A DNA stretch of 64,000 nt from Neodontobutis hainanensis (taxonomy: Eukaryota; Chordata; Actinopteri; Gobiiformes; Odontobutidae). The notes beneath the pieces were generated by a model. The model saw only the letters and a list, made by a program, of their open reading frames with translations, made no database searches and was not told the origin of the DNA. The DNA lies in assembly GCA_024349245.1 (NCBI GenBank), contig JALDNG010000949.1, forward strand, positions 1 to 64,000, read 5' to 3'. Positions 13,401 to 24,800 of this stretch are shown here, in pieces. Position numbers and translations under genes: made by a program. Position 1 is the first letter of the stretch. The number at the start of each line of letters is the position of its first letter.

Positions 13401-16400
13401 TAGGCCACAGAGAGACCAGAGGATTGCAGAGGTCACAGAGAGACCAGTGGAGGTAGAGAGAGCAGAGGAGGCAGAGAAGGCAGAGAAACCAGTGGAGGCA
13501 GAGGAGACAGAGAGACCAGAGGAGGCAACGGGGCAGAGAGGCGAGAGGAGGCAGAGGCCACCAATAGTTCAGAGGAGGAAGAAAGACAGAGAGACCAAAG
13601 GAGGCAGAGAGATTAGAGGACGCAGAGGAGGCAGAGAGACCAGAAAAGGCAGATGCAATAGAGAGACCAGAGGAGGCAGAGGCCACAGAGACCAGAGGAG
13701 GCAGAGGACACAAAGAGACCAGAGGAGGCAGAGGCCACAGAGAGACGAGAGGAGGCGGAGGCAATAGAGAGAGCAGTGGAGGCAGAGAGACCAGAGGGGA
13801 CAGAGGAGACAGAGAGAAAAGAGAAGGCAGAGGCCACAGAGAGACCAGAGGAGGCAGAGGCCACAGAGAGACCAGAGGAGGCAGAGGAGTCAGAGAGACA
13901 AGAGGAGGCAGAGGAGACAGAGAGACCAGAGGAGGCAGAGGCCACAGAGAGACGAGAGGAAGCAGAGGAGGCAGAGGAGGCAGAGAGACCAGAGGAGGCA
14001 GAGGCCACAAATAGATCAGAGGAGGCAGACAGTCCAGAGGAGGCAGAGGCAATAGAGAGACCAGTGGAGTCAGAGAGACCAGATGGGGCATAGGAGGCAG
14101 ACAGACAATAGAAGGCAGAGGCCAGAGAGAGACCAGAGGAGGCAGAGGCCACAGAGAGACCAGAGGAGGCAGAGGAGGCAGAGAGACCAGAGAAGGCAGA
14201 GGCCACCAAGAGTTCAGAGGAGGCAGAAAGACAGAGAGACAAGAGGAGGCAAAGGCCACAGAGAGACTAGAGGAGGAAGAGGAAAAGAGAGACAAGAGTA
14301 GGCAGAGGCCACAGAGAGACCAGAAGATGCAGAGGCCACAGAGAGACCAGAGGAGGCAGAGGAATAGAGAGACAAGAGGAGGCAGAGGCCACAGAGAGAC
14401 CAGAAGATGCAGAGGCCACAAAGAGACGAAAGGAGGCAGAGGAGGCAGAGAGACCAGTGGAGGCAGAGGCCACACAGAGACCAGAGGAGGCAGAGTTCAC
14501 AGAGAGACCAGAGGAGGCAGAGGCCGCAGAGAGACCAGAGGAGGCAGAGGCAATAGAGAGACCAGTGGAGGCAGAGAGACCAAAATGGACAGAGGAGGCA
14601 GAGAGACAAGAGAAGGCACAGGCCACAGAGAGACCAGAGGAGGAAGAGGCCACAGAGAGACCAGAGGAGGCAGAGGAAGCAGAAAGACCAGAGGAGGCAA
14701 AGGAGACAGAGAGACCAGTAGAAGGCAGAGGCCACAGAAAGACGACAGGAAGCAGAGGAGGCAGAGAGACCAAAGAAGGCAGAGGCCACAAAAAGACCAG
14801 AGGATGCAGAGGCCACAGAGGGACGAGTGGAGGCAGAGGCCACAGAGAGACCAGTGGAGGCAGAGGAGACAGAGAGACAAGAGGAGGCAAAGGCCACAGA
14901 GAGACCAGAGGAGGCAGAGGACACAGACAGACCAGAGGAGGCAGAGGCCACAGAGAGACTAGAGGAGGCAGAGGCCACAGACAGACCAGAAAAGGCAGAT
15001 GCCTCAGAGAGAACAGAGTAGGCAGTGGCCAGATAGAGACCAGAGAACGCAGAGGCCACAGAGAGACCAGGGGAGGCAGAGGAGGCAGACAGACCAGAAA
15101 AGGCAGATGCCTCAGAGAGACCAGAGTAGGCAGTGGCCAGATAGAGACCAGAGAAGGCAGAGGCCACAGAGAGACCAGACGAGGCTGAGGCCACAGAGAG
15201 ACCAGAGGAGGCAGAGAGAGAGAGAGAGACCAAAAGAGGCAGTAAGAGCAGAGGAGGCAGAGGAGGCAGAGAGACCAGAGGAGGCAGAGGCCACAGAGTG
15301 ACTAGAGGAGGCAGAGGAGACAAAGAGACCCGAGGAGGCATATGCCAGAGAGAGACCAGAGGAGGCAGAGGCAATAGAGAGACCAGTGGAGGCAGAGAGA
15401 CCAGAGGGGGCATAGGAGGCAGACAGACAAGAGAAGGCAGCGGCCACAGAGAGACCAGAGGAGGCAGAGGCCACAGAGAGACCAGAGGAGGCAAAGGAGT
15501 CAGAGAGAGCAGAGGAGGCAGAGGCCACAGTGAGACCAGAGGGGGCAGAGGCCAACGAGAGTTCAGAGAAGGCAGAAAGACAGAGAGACCAGAGGAGGCA
15601 GAGGCCATAGAGAGACTAGCGGAGGCAGAGGTAATAGAGAGACCAATGGAGGCAGAGAGACCAGAGGGGGCATAGGAGGCAGACAGACAAGAGAAGGCAG
15701 CGGCCACAGAGAGACCAGAGGAGGCAGAGGCCACAGAGAGACCAGAGGAGGCAAAGGAGTCAGAGAGAGCAGAGGAGGCAGAGGCCACAGTGAGACCAGA
15801 GGGGGCAGAGGCCACCGAGAGTTCAGAGGAGGCAGAAAGACAGAGAGACCAGAGGAGGCAGAGAGACAAGAGGATGCAGAGGAGGCAGAGAGAGCAGAGG
15901 AGAACGAGGCCACAGAGAGACCAGAGGAGGCAGAGGAATAGAGAGACAATAGGAGGCAGAGACCACAGAGAGACCAGAAGAGGCAGAGGCCACAGAGAGA
16001 CGAGAGGAGGCAGAGGAGACAGAGAAACCAGAGGAGGCAGAGGCCACAGAGAATCCAAAAGAGACATAGGCCACAGAGAGACCAGAGGATTGCAGAGGTC
16101 ACAGAGAGACCAGTGGAGGTAGACAGAGCAGAGGAGGCAGAGAAGGCAGAGAGACCAGTGGAGGCAGAGGAGACAGAGAGACCAGAGGAGGCAACGGGGC
16201 AGAGAGGCGAGAGGAGGCAGAGGCCACCAATAGTTCAGAGGAGGAAGAAAGACAGAGAGACCAAAGGAGGCAGAGAGATTAGAGGACGCAGAGGAGGCAG
16301 AGAGACCAGAAAATGCAGATGCAATAGAGAGACCAGAGGAGGCAGAGGCCACAGAGACCAGAGGAGGCAGAGGACACAAAGAGACCAGAGGAGGAAGAGG

Positions 16401-19400
16401 CCACAGAGTGACTAGAGGAGGCAGAGGAGACAAAGAGACCAGAGGAGGCAGAGGCCACAGAGAGACGAGAGGAGGCAGAGGCAATAGAGAGACCAGTGGA
16501 GGCAGAGAGACCAGAGGGGACAGAGGAGACAGAGAGAAAAGAGAAGGCAGAGGCCACAGAGAGACCAGAGGAGGCAGAGGCCACAGAGAGACCAGAGGAG
16601 GCAGAGGAGTCAGAGAGACAAGAGGAGGCAGAGGAGACAGAGAGACCAGAGGAGGCAGAGGCCACAGAGAGACGAGAGGAAGCAGAGGAGGCAGAGGAGG
16701 CAGAGAGACCAGAGGAGGCAGAGGCCACAAATAGATCAGAGGAGGCAGACAGTCCAGAGGAGGCAGAGGCCATAGAGAGACCAGTGGAGTCAGAGAGACC
16801 AGATGGGGCATAGGAGGCAGACAGACAATAGAAGGCAGAGGCCAGAGAGAGACCAGAGTAGGCAGAGGCCACATAGAGACCAGAGGAGGCAGAGGAGGCA
16901 GAGAGACCAGAGAAGGCAGAGGCCACCAAGAGTTCAGAGGAGGCAGAAAGACAGAGAGACAAGAGGAGGCAAAGGCCACAGAGAGACTAGAGGAGGAAGA
17001 GGAAAAGAGAGACAAGAGGAGGCAGAGGCCACAGAGAGACCAGAAGATGCAGAGGCCACAGAGAGACCAGAGGAGGCAGAGGAATAGAGAGACAAGAGGA
17101 GGCAGAGGCCACAGACAGACCAGAGGAGGCAGAGGCAATATAGACACTAGTGGAGGCAGAGAGACTAGAGAGGCCAGAGGAGGCAGAGGCCACAGAGAGA
17201 CCAGGGGAGGCAGAGGAGATATATAGCGCAGAAGAGGCAAAGGCCACAGTTTGACCATAGGGGGAAGAGGCCACCGAGAGTTCAGAGGGGGCAGAAAGAC
17301 AGAGAGACCAGAGGAGATAGAGGAATAGAGAGACAAGAGGAGGCAGAGGCCACAGAGAGACCAGAGGAGGCAGAGGCTACAGAGATAAAAGAGGAGGCAG
17401 AGGAGACAGAGAGACCAGAGGAGGCAGAGGCCACAGAGAATCCAGAGGAGGCATAGGCCACAGAGAGACCAGAGGAGGCAGAGGAGGCAAAGAGACCAGA
17501 GGAGGCAGAGGCCAGAGAGAGACCAGAGGAGGCATAAGAGACAGAGAGACCAGTGGAGGCAGAGGCCACAGAGAGTCCAGAAAAGGCAGAGGCCACAGAG
17601 AGACAAGAGGAGGCAGAGAAGGCATAGAGACTAGAGGAGGCAGATGCCACATAGAGATCAGAGGAGGAAGAGGCGACAGAGAGACTAGAGGAGACAGATA
17701 AGTCAGAGATACTAGTGGAGGTAGAGGCCAGAGAGAGAGCAGAGGAGGCAGAGGCCACAGAGAGATGAGTGGAGGCATAGGAGACAGAGAGACCAGAGCA
17801 GGCAGAGGCCACAGAGAATCCAGAGGAGGCATAGGCCACAGAGAGACCAGAGGAGGCAGAGTTCACAGAGAGACCAGTGGAGGTAGAGAGAGCAGAGGAG
17901 GCAGAGAAGGCAGAGAGACCAGTGGAGGCAGGCGACACAGAGAGAGGAGAGGAGGCAGAGGCCACAGAGAGATCAGACGAGGCAAAGTTCACAGAGAGAC
18001 CAGAGGAGGCAGAGGCCGCAGAGAGACCAGAGGAGGCATAGGGAACAGAGTAACCAGAGGAGGCAATGGGGCAGAGTGACCAGAGAAGGCAGAGGCCACC
18101 GAGAGTTCAGAGGAGGCAACGGGGCAGGGAGACTATAGGAAGCAGAGGCCACATAAAGACCAGAGGAGGCAGACAGTCCAGATGAGTCAGAAGCCACAGA
18201 GAGAGCAGAGAGAGCAGAGGAGGCAGAGAGACCAGAGGAGGCAGAGGCCAGAGAGAGACTAGAGGAGGCATAAGTCACAGAGAGAGACCAGTGGAAGCAG
18301 AGGCCACAGAGAGTCCAGTAAAGGCAGAGGCCATAGAGAGACCAGAGGAGGCAGAGAAGGTAGAGAGATTAGAGGAGGCAGAGGCGACAAAGAGACTAGA
18401 GGAGACAGATAAGTCAGAGAGACTAGTGGAGGCAGAGGCCAGAGAGAGAGCAGAGGAGGCAGAGGCCACAGAGAGACGAGTGGAGTCAAAGGCCACTGAG
18501 AGACCAGTGGAGGCATAGGAGACAGAGAGACCAGAAGAGGCAGAGGCCACAGAGAGACCAGAGGAGGCAGAGGACACAGACAGACCAGAGGAGGCAGAGG
18601 AGGTAGAGAGACCAGAGGAGGCAGAGGCCACAGAGAGACCAGAGGAAGCAGATTAGGCAGAGAGACCAGAGGAGGCAGAGGCCACAGAAGGACCAGAGGA
18701 GGCAGAGAGTCCAGAGGAGGCAGCAGCCACAGAGATATCAGAGAAGGCAGAGGCCACAGAGAGACCAGAGGAGGCAGAGGCCAGAGAGAGACCAGAGGAG
18801 GCATATGTCACAGAGAGACCAGTGGAGGCAGAGGCGACAGAGAGACTAGAGGAGACAGATAAGTCAGAGAGTCTAGTGGAGGCAGAGGCCAGAGAGAGAG
18901 CACAGGAGGCAGAGGCCACAGAGAGACGAGTGGAGTCAAAGGCCACTGAGAGACCAGTGGAGGCATAGGAGACAGAGAGACCAGAGGAGGCAGAGGCAAC
19001 AGAGAGTTCAGAGGAGGCAACAGGGCAGGGAGACTAGAGGAAGCAGAGGCCACAGAAAGACCAGAGGAGGCAGAGAGTCAAGAGGAGTCAGAGGCCACAG
19101 AGAGAGCAGAGGAGGCAGAGAGACCAGAGGAGGCAGAGGCGAGAGAGAGACCAGAGGAGGCATAAGTCACAGAGAGACCAGTGGAGGCAGAGGCCACAGA
19201 GAGTCCAGTAAAGGCAGAGGCCATAGAGAGACTAGAGGAGGCATAGAAGGAAGAGAGATTAGAGGAGGCAGAGGCGACAAAGAGACTAGAGGAGACAGAT
19301 AAGTCAGAGAGACTAGTGGAGGCAGAGGCCAGAGAGAAAGCAGAGGAGGCAGAGGCCACAGAGAGACGAGTGGAGTCAAAGGCCAATGAGAGACCAGTGG

Positions 19401-20580
19401 AGGCATAGGAGACAGAGAGACCAGAAGAGGCAGAGGCCACAGAGAGACCAGAGGAGGCAGAGGACACAGACAGACCAGAGGAGGCAGAGGAGGTAGAGAG
19501 ACCAGAGGAGGCAGAGGCCACAGAGAGACCAGAGGAAGCAGATTAGGCAGAGAGACCAGAGGAGGCAGAGGCCACAGAAGGACCAGAGGAGGCAGAGAGT
19601 CCAGAGGAGGCAGCGGCCACAGAGATATCAGAGAAGGCAGAGGCCACAGAGAGACCAGAGGAGGCAGAGGCCAGAGAGAGACCAGAGGAGGCATATGTCA
19701 CAGAGAGACCAGTGGAGGCAGAGGCGACAGAGAGACTAGAGGAGACAGATAAGTCAGAGAGACTAGTGGAGGCAGAGGCCAGAGAGAGAGCACAGGAGGC
19801 AGAGGCCACAGAGAGACGAGTGGAGTCAAAGGCCACTGAGAGACCAGTGGAGGCATAGGAGACAGAGAGACCAGAGGAGGCAGAGGCAACAGAGAGTTCA
19901 GAGGAGGCAACAGGGCAGGGAGACTAGAGGAAGCAGAGGCCACAGAAAGACCAGAGGAGGCAGAGAGTCAAGAGGAGTCAGAGGCCACAGAGAGAGCAGA
20001 GGAGGCAGAGAGACCAAAAGAGGCAGAGGCGAGAGAGAGACCAGAGGAGGCATAAGTCACAGAGAGACCAGTGGAGGCAGAGGCCACAGAGAGTCCAGTA
20101 AAGGCAGAGGCCATAGAGAGACTAGAGGAGGCATAGAAGGAAGAGAGATTAGAGGAGGCAGAGGCCACAGAGAATCCAGAGGAGGCATAGGCCACAGAGA
20201 GACCAGAGGAGGCAGAGGAGGCAGAGAGACCAGAGGAGGCAGAGGCCAGAGAGAGACCAGAGGAGGCATAAGTGACAGAGAGACCAGTGGAGGCAGAGGC
20301 CACAGAGAGTCCAGTAAAGGCAGAGGCCACAGAGAGACAAGAGGAGACAGAGAAGGCATACAGACTAGAGGAGGCAGGTGCCACAGAGAGACCAGAGGAG
20401 GAAGAGGCGACAGAGAGACTAGAGGAGACAGATAAGTCAGAGAGACTAGTGGAGGTAGAGGCCAGAGAGAGAGCAGAGGAGGCAGAGGCCACAGAGAGAC
20501 GAGTGGAGGCATAGGAGACAGAGAGACCAGAGGAGGCAGAGGCCACAGAGAATCCAGAGGAGGCATAGGCCACAGAGAGA
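10476..20580 (+). repeat. 27-bp minisatellite, block 3 with higher-order duplications
   Basis: Same purine-rich 27-bp family. About 11,050-11,700 matches about 260-820 near the left edge (offset about 10.8 kb). A 2.6-2.7 kb segment is tandemly duplicated (for example 13,124, 13,447 and 14,083 correspond to 15,790, 16,113 and 16,803). A later 890-bp duplication pairs about 18,260-19,070 with 19,150-19,960. Open frames exceed 1,000 codons on the minus strand (14,214-17,606) but encode only the satellite period. A short GA run lies at about 12,600 and again at about 15,210. Confidence 0.93.
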
Positions 20581-21617
20581 ATGGCATTTTCACATTTAAG
20601 AGTGCGACCAGAACCATTTAGGTGTCTCAGGGAGTGCAGGAGATTATCTGTTAGCCTCCTGACCCCTCCTCTGTTCAGGTGTGGGCCCTTTCCTTTAAAC
20701 AGGTCTACACGTTGCCAAAACAAGTTGAAGTTATCAATAAAGTGTACTCCTCTTGTCTCGCAGGTCTTGGACAGCCATGTATTTAATGCAAGCAGCCGAC
20801 TGAATTTATTGATCCTTCTGTCAATGTTTGGGAGTGGTCCACTGATAAAGGATTGCACTTCCAGATTTTCAAGTTTATTTAAAAGCCTGGAGAAATCCTT
20901 TTTTAAAACCTCTGATTCTCCCTTCCTGGTGTCAACTGCACCCACATGTACAATCAGCTGTTTAATGCCTGTGTGTTTGGACAGGACTTGGGGGAGGAGT
21001 GCTGTTATATCAGGGACCATAGCACTTGGATAGCTGCATGTAACAAAACAACTATAGTTTATGTCCCTGACAGCACATAAACTATAGTTTATGTCCCTGA
21101 CAGCACCGTCTCCCAGCAACAGGATATCTCTGTCCTTCACTTTTGGCATAGATTCTCTGTCTCTGTTAGCCTGGTGCTTTTCCACAGATTCATGTCTCCC
21201 GTTTTCCATAGACAAAGTTTTATTTCCTCCATGTTTTACAGTTAAAGAAGAGTTTTCTGGTTCATTCATCAGTGATTCAAATCTGTTTTTTAGCTGGATG
21301 TCTGGTGATGCTACAAGTGCTCTTGTGATGCCAGCATTCTTTTTTCTTATCCAGTGCTGCTTTGGCTGGGCACCAAGTTTATGCCAGGTGCCATCATTTT
21401 GTTTAAATCCCTTTGCTTTGTTCAGCTTTGGGAATGACACTGTATCTTCCAAGTTTAAATTCACAGTCTTACCACATTGTGTGATCGGGATTGTATCCTG
21501 AAGTCCTCTTTCAGATTCCAAAGCAAAAATCTTTGTTTGTAGCACACTGATTTCTTGTTGGTATTTCCAGCAATTTTGGCAGAAAGAGTTTGCAGTAGTT
21601 GTTTTTATCCCAGACAT
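20580..21617 (-). pseudogene. LINE ORF1, esterase-like, catalytic residues lost
   Basis: About 346 codons from ATG at 21,617 (MSGIKTTTANSF), after which the frame runs into the minisatellite and stays open by chance. Residues 13-16 form CQNC, followed by a short heptad-like helix (to about residue 35). Residues 165-335 look like an SGNH/GDSL lipase-acylhydrolase domain of the kind found in some LINE ORF1 proteins: block I at 169-171, VPDI at 201-204, block III at 226-229, a block-V-like segment ending PHLNRGGV at about 312-319. The expected catalytic serine is glycine (GDG), the block III asparagine is valine (GAVD), and the aspartate expected three before His313 is lysine. A 30-bp in-frame tandem duplication (period 30 at 21,051 and 21,081) repeats ten residues starting AVRDINYS. 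The protein is probably inactive as an esterase. Confidence 0.75.
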
Positions 21618-21832
21618 GTTGAAAAATAGATACTAAGACTCCAGTCGCTCAACAGGTCCAACGTGTTGTTTAAAAAGTAAAAAATAAGTAAGAACATAAA
21701 AACATAAAAATCCAGTTAAAAGAAAGTAAAAAGCAATGTAAAAAGTTGATCCTAAATGTGGAGATAACTAAAGAGAAAAGTAAAGCTGGCAGTAGCAAGC
21801 AGAGGTGCGACTGCACTCTTCAGAAGCAGGAA
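20581..21832 (-). mobile_element. LINE 5' fragment (5'UTR plus ORF1), inserted in minisatellite
   Basis: A non-repetitive block inside the minisatellite. Read on the minus strand it has an AT-rich leader (21,832 to 21,618), then an ATG-initiated frame with coiled-coil and SGNH-esterase-like parts, as in ORF1 of L2/CR1-like fish LINEs. The element stops at 20,581, inside or just after ORF1, with no reverse transcriptase. It therefore lacks its 3' half, the opposite of usual LINE truncation; loss by exchange within the array after insertion is the simplest explanation. Clade is not certain. Confidence 0.75.
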
Positions 21833-24800
21833 AACTAGAGGAAGCAGAGGCCACAGAAAGACCAGAGGAGGAAGAGAGTCCAGAGGAGTCAGAGGCCACA
21901 GAGAGAGCAGAGAGGGCAGAGGAGGCAGAGAGACCAGAGGAGGCAGAGGCCAGAGAGAGACCAGAGGAGGCATAAGTCACAGAGAGACCAGTGGAGGCAG
22001 AGGCCACACAGAGTCCAGTAAAGGCAGAGGCCATATAGAGACCAGAGGAGGCAGAGAAGGCAGAGAGATTAGAGGAGGCAGAGGCCACAGAGAGACCAGA
22101 GGAGGCAGAGGCGACAGAGAGACTAGAGGAGACAGATAAGTCAGAGAGACTAGTGGAGGCAGAGGCCAGAGAGAGAGCAGGGGAGGCAGAGGCCACAGAG
22201 AGACGAGTGGAGTCAAAGGCCACTGAGAGACCAGTGGAGGCATAGGAGACAGAGAGACCAGAGGAGGCAGAGGCCACAGAGAGACGAGAGGAGGCAGAGG
22301 ACACAGAGAGACAAGAGGAGGCAGAGAAGGCAGAGAGACTAGAGGAGGCAGAGGCCACAGAGAGACCAGAGGAGGAAGAGGCGACAGAGAGACTAGAGGA
22401 GACACATAAGTCAGAGAGACTAGTGGAGGTAGAGGCCAGAGAGAGAGCAGAGGAGGCAGAGGCCACAGAGAGACGAGTGGAGTCAAAGGCCACTGAGAGA
22501 CCAGTGGAGGCATAGGAGACAGAGAGACCAGAGGAGGCAGAGGCCACAGAGAATCCAGAGGAGGCATAGGCCACAGAGAGACCAGAGGAGGCAGAGTTCA
22601 CAGAGAGACCAGAGGAGGTAGAGAGAGTAGAGGAGGCAGAGAAGGCAGAGAGACCAGTGGAGGCAGGCGACACAGAGAGACGAAAGGAGGCAGAGGCCAC
22701 AGAGAGATCAGACGAGGCAAAGTTCACTGAGAGACCAGAGGAGGCAGAGGCCAGAGAGACCAGAGGAGGCATAGGCCACAGAGTAACCAGAGGAGGCAGA
22801 GGCCGCAGAGAGACCAGAGGAGGCATAGGCCACAGAGTAACCAGAGGAGGCAACGGGGCAGAGAGACCAGAGAAGGCAGAGGCCACCGAGAGTTCAGAGG
22901 AGGCAACGGGGCGGGGAGACTAGAGGAAGCAGAGGCCACAGAAAGACCAGAGGAGGAAGAGAGTCCAGAGGAGTCAGAGGCCACAGAGAGAGCAGAGAGG
23001 GCAGAGGAGGCAGAGAGACCAGAGGAGGCAGAGGCCAGAGAGAGACCAGAGGAGGCATAAGTCACAGAGAGACCAGTGGAGGCAGAGGCCACACAGAGTC
23101 CAGTAAAGGCAGAGGCCATAGAGAGACCAGAGGAGGAAGAGAAGGCAGAGAGATTAGAGGAGGCAGAGGCCACAGAGAGACCAGAGGAGGCAGAGGCGAC
23201 AGAGAAACTAGAGGAGACAGATAAGTAAGAAAGACTAGTGGAGGCAGAGAACAGAGAGAGAGCAGGGAGGCAGAGGCCACAGAGAGACGAGTGGAGTCAA
23301 AGGCCACTGAGAGACCAGTGGAGTTATAGGAGACAGAGAGACCAGAGGAGGCAGAGGCCACAGAGAGACGAGAGGAGGCAGAGGACACAGACAGACCAGA
23401 GGAGGCACAGGAGGTAGAGAGACCAGAGGAGGCAGAGGAGACAGAGAGACCAGAGAAGGCAGAGGCCACAGAAAGACCAGAGGAGGCAGAGAGTCCAGAT
23501 GAGGCAGAGGCCATAGAGAGACAAGAGGAGGCAGAGGAGGCAGAGAGAACAGAAAAGGCAGATGATACAGAGAGACCAGGGGAGGCAGCGGCCACAGAGA
23601 GATCAGAGAAGGCAGAGGCCACAGTGAGACCAGAGGAGGCAAAGGCCACAGAGAGACCAGAGGAGGCAGTTAGAGCAGGGCAGGCAGAGGAGGCAGAAAG
23701 ACCAGAGGACGCAGAGGCCATAGAGTGACTATAGGAGGAAGAGGAGACAAAGAGACCAGAGGAGGCAGAGGCAAAACAGAGACCAGAGGAGGCAGAGGCA
23801 ATAGAGAGACCAGTGGAGGCAGAGAGACCAGAGGGGCAGAGGAGGCAGAGAGACAAGAGAAGGCAGAGGCCAGAGAGAGAGCAGAGGAGGCAGAGGCCAC
23901 AGTGAGAGCAGAGGGGCAGAGGCCATCGAGAGTTCAGAGGGGCAGAAAGACAGAGAGACCAGAGGAGTCAGAGAGACCAGAGGATGCAGAGGAGGCAGAG
24001 AGAACAGAGAAGGCAGAGGCCACAAAGAGACCAGAGGAGGCAACGGCCACAGAGAGACCAGAAGAGGAGGAGGAGGCAGAGAGACCAGAAAAGGCAGATG
24101 CAACAGAGAGACCAAAGGAGGCAGCGGCCACAGAGTGACCAGAGGAGGAAACGAGGCAGAGACCAGAGGAGGCAGAGGCCACCGAGAGATCAGAGCAGGC
24201 AGAAAGACAGAGAGACCAGAGGAAGCAGAGAGATGAGAGGATGCAGAGGAGGCTTAGAGACCAGAGAAGGCAGAGGACACAAAGAGACCAGAGGAGGCAG
24301 AGGCAACAGAGAGACCAGAGCAGATAGAGGACACAGAGAGACTAGAGGAGACAGTGAAGGCAGAGAGACTAGATGTGGCAGAGGCCAGAGAGAGACCAGA
24401 GAAGGCAGAGGCCACAAAGAGAGCAGTGGAGGCAGAGGCCAAAAGAGACCAGTGGATGCAGAGGAGACAGACAGACCAGAGGAGGAAGAGGCCACAGAGA
24501 GAGCAGAGGAGGCAGAGGACACAGACAGACAAGAGCAGATAGAGGACACAGAGAGACTAGAGGAGAGGAGAGAAGGCCGAGAGACTAGAAGTGGCAGAGG
24601 CCAGAGAGAGACTAGAGGAGGCAGAGGCCACAAAGAGAGCAGTGGAGGCAGAGGCCAAAAAGAGACCAGTGGATGCAGAGGAGACAGACAGACCAGAGGA
24701 GGAAGAGGCCACAGAGAGAGCAGAGGAGGCAGAGGACACAGACAGACCAGAGGAGGCAGAGGACACAGAGAGACTAGAGGAGGCAGAGGAGGCAGAGGAC

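Noticed and set aside
14214..17606. An open frame of more than 1,100 codons on the minus strand, and dozens of others in the minisatellite
   Set aside because: They encode only the translated 27-bp period in whichever frame is read. Unit and sub-unit lengths are multiples of 3, so frames stay open by construction.
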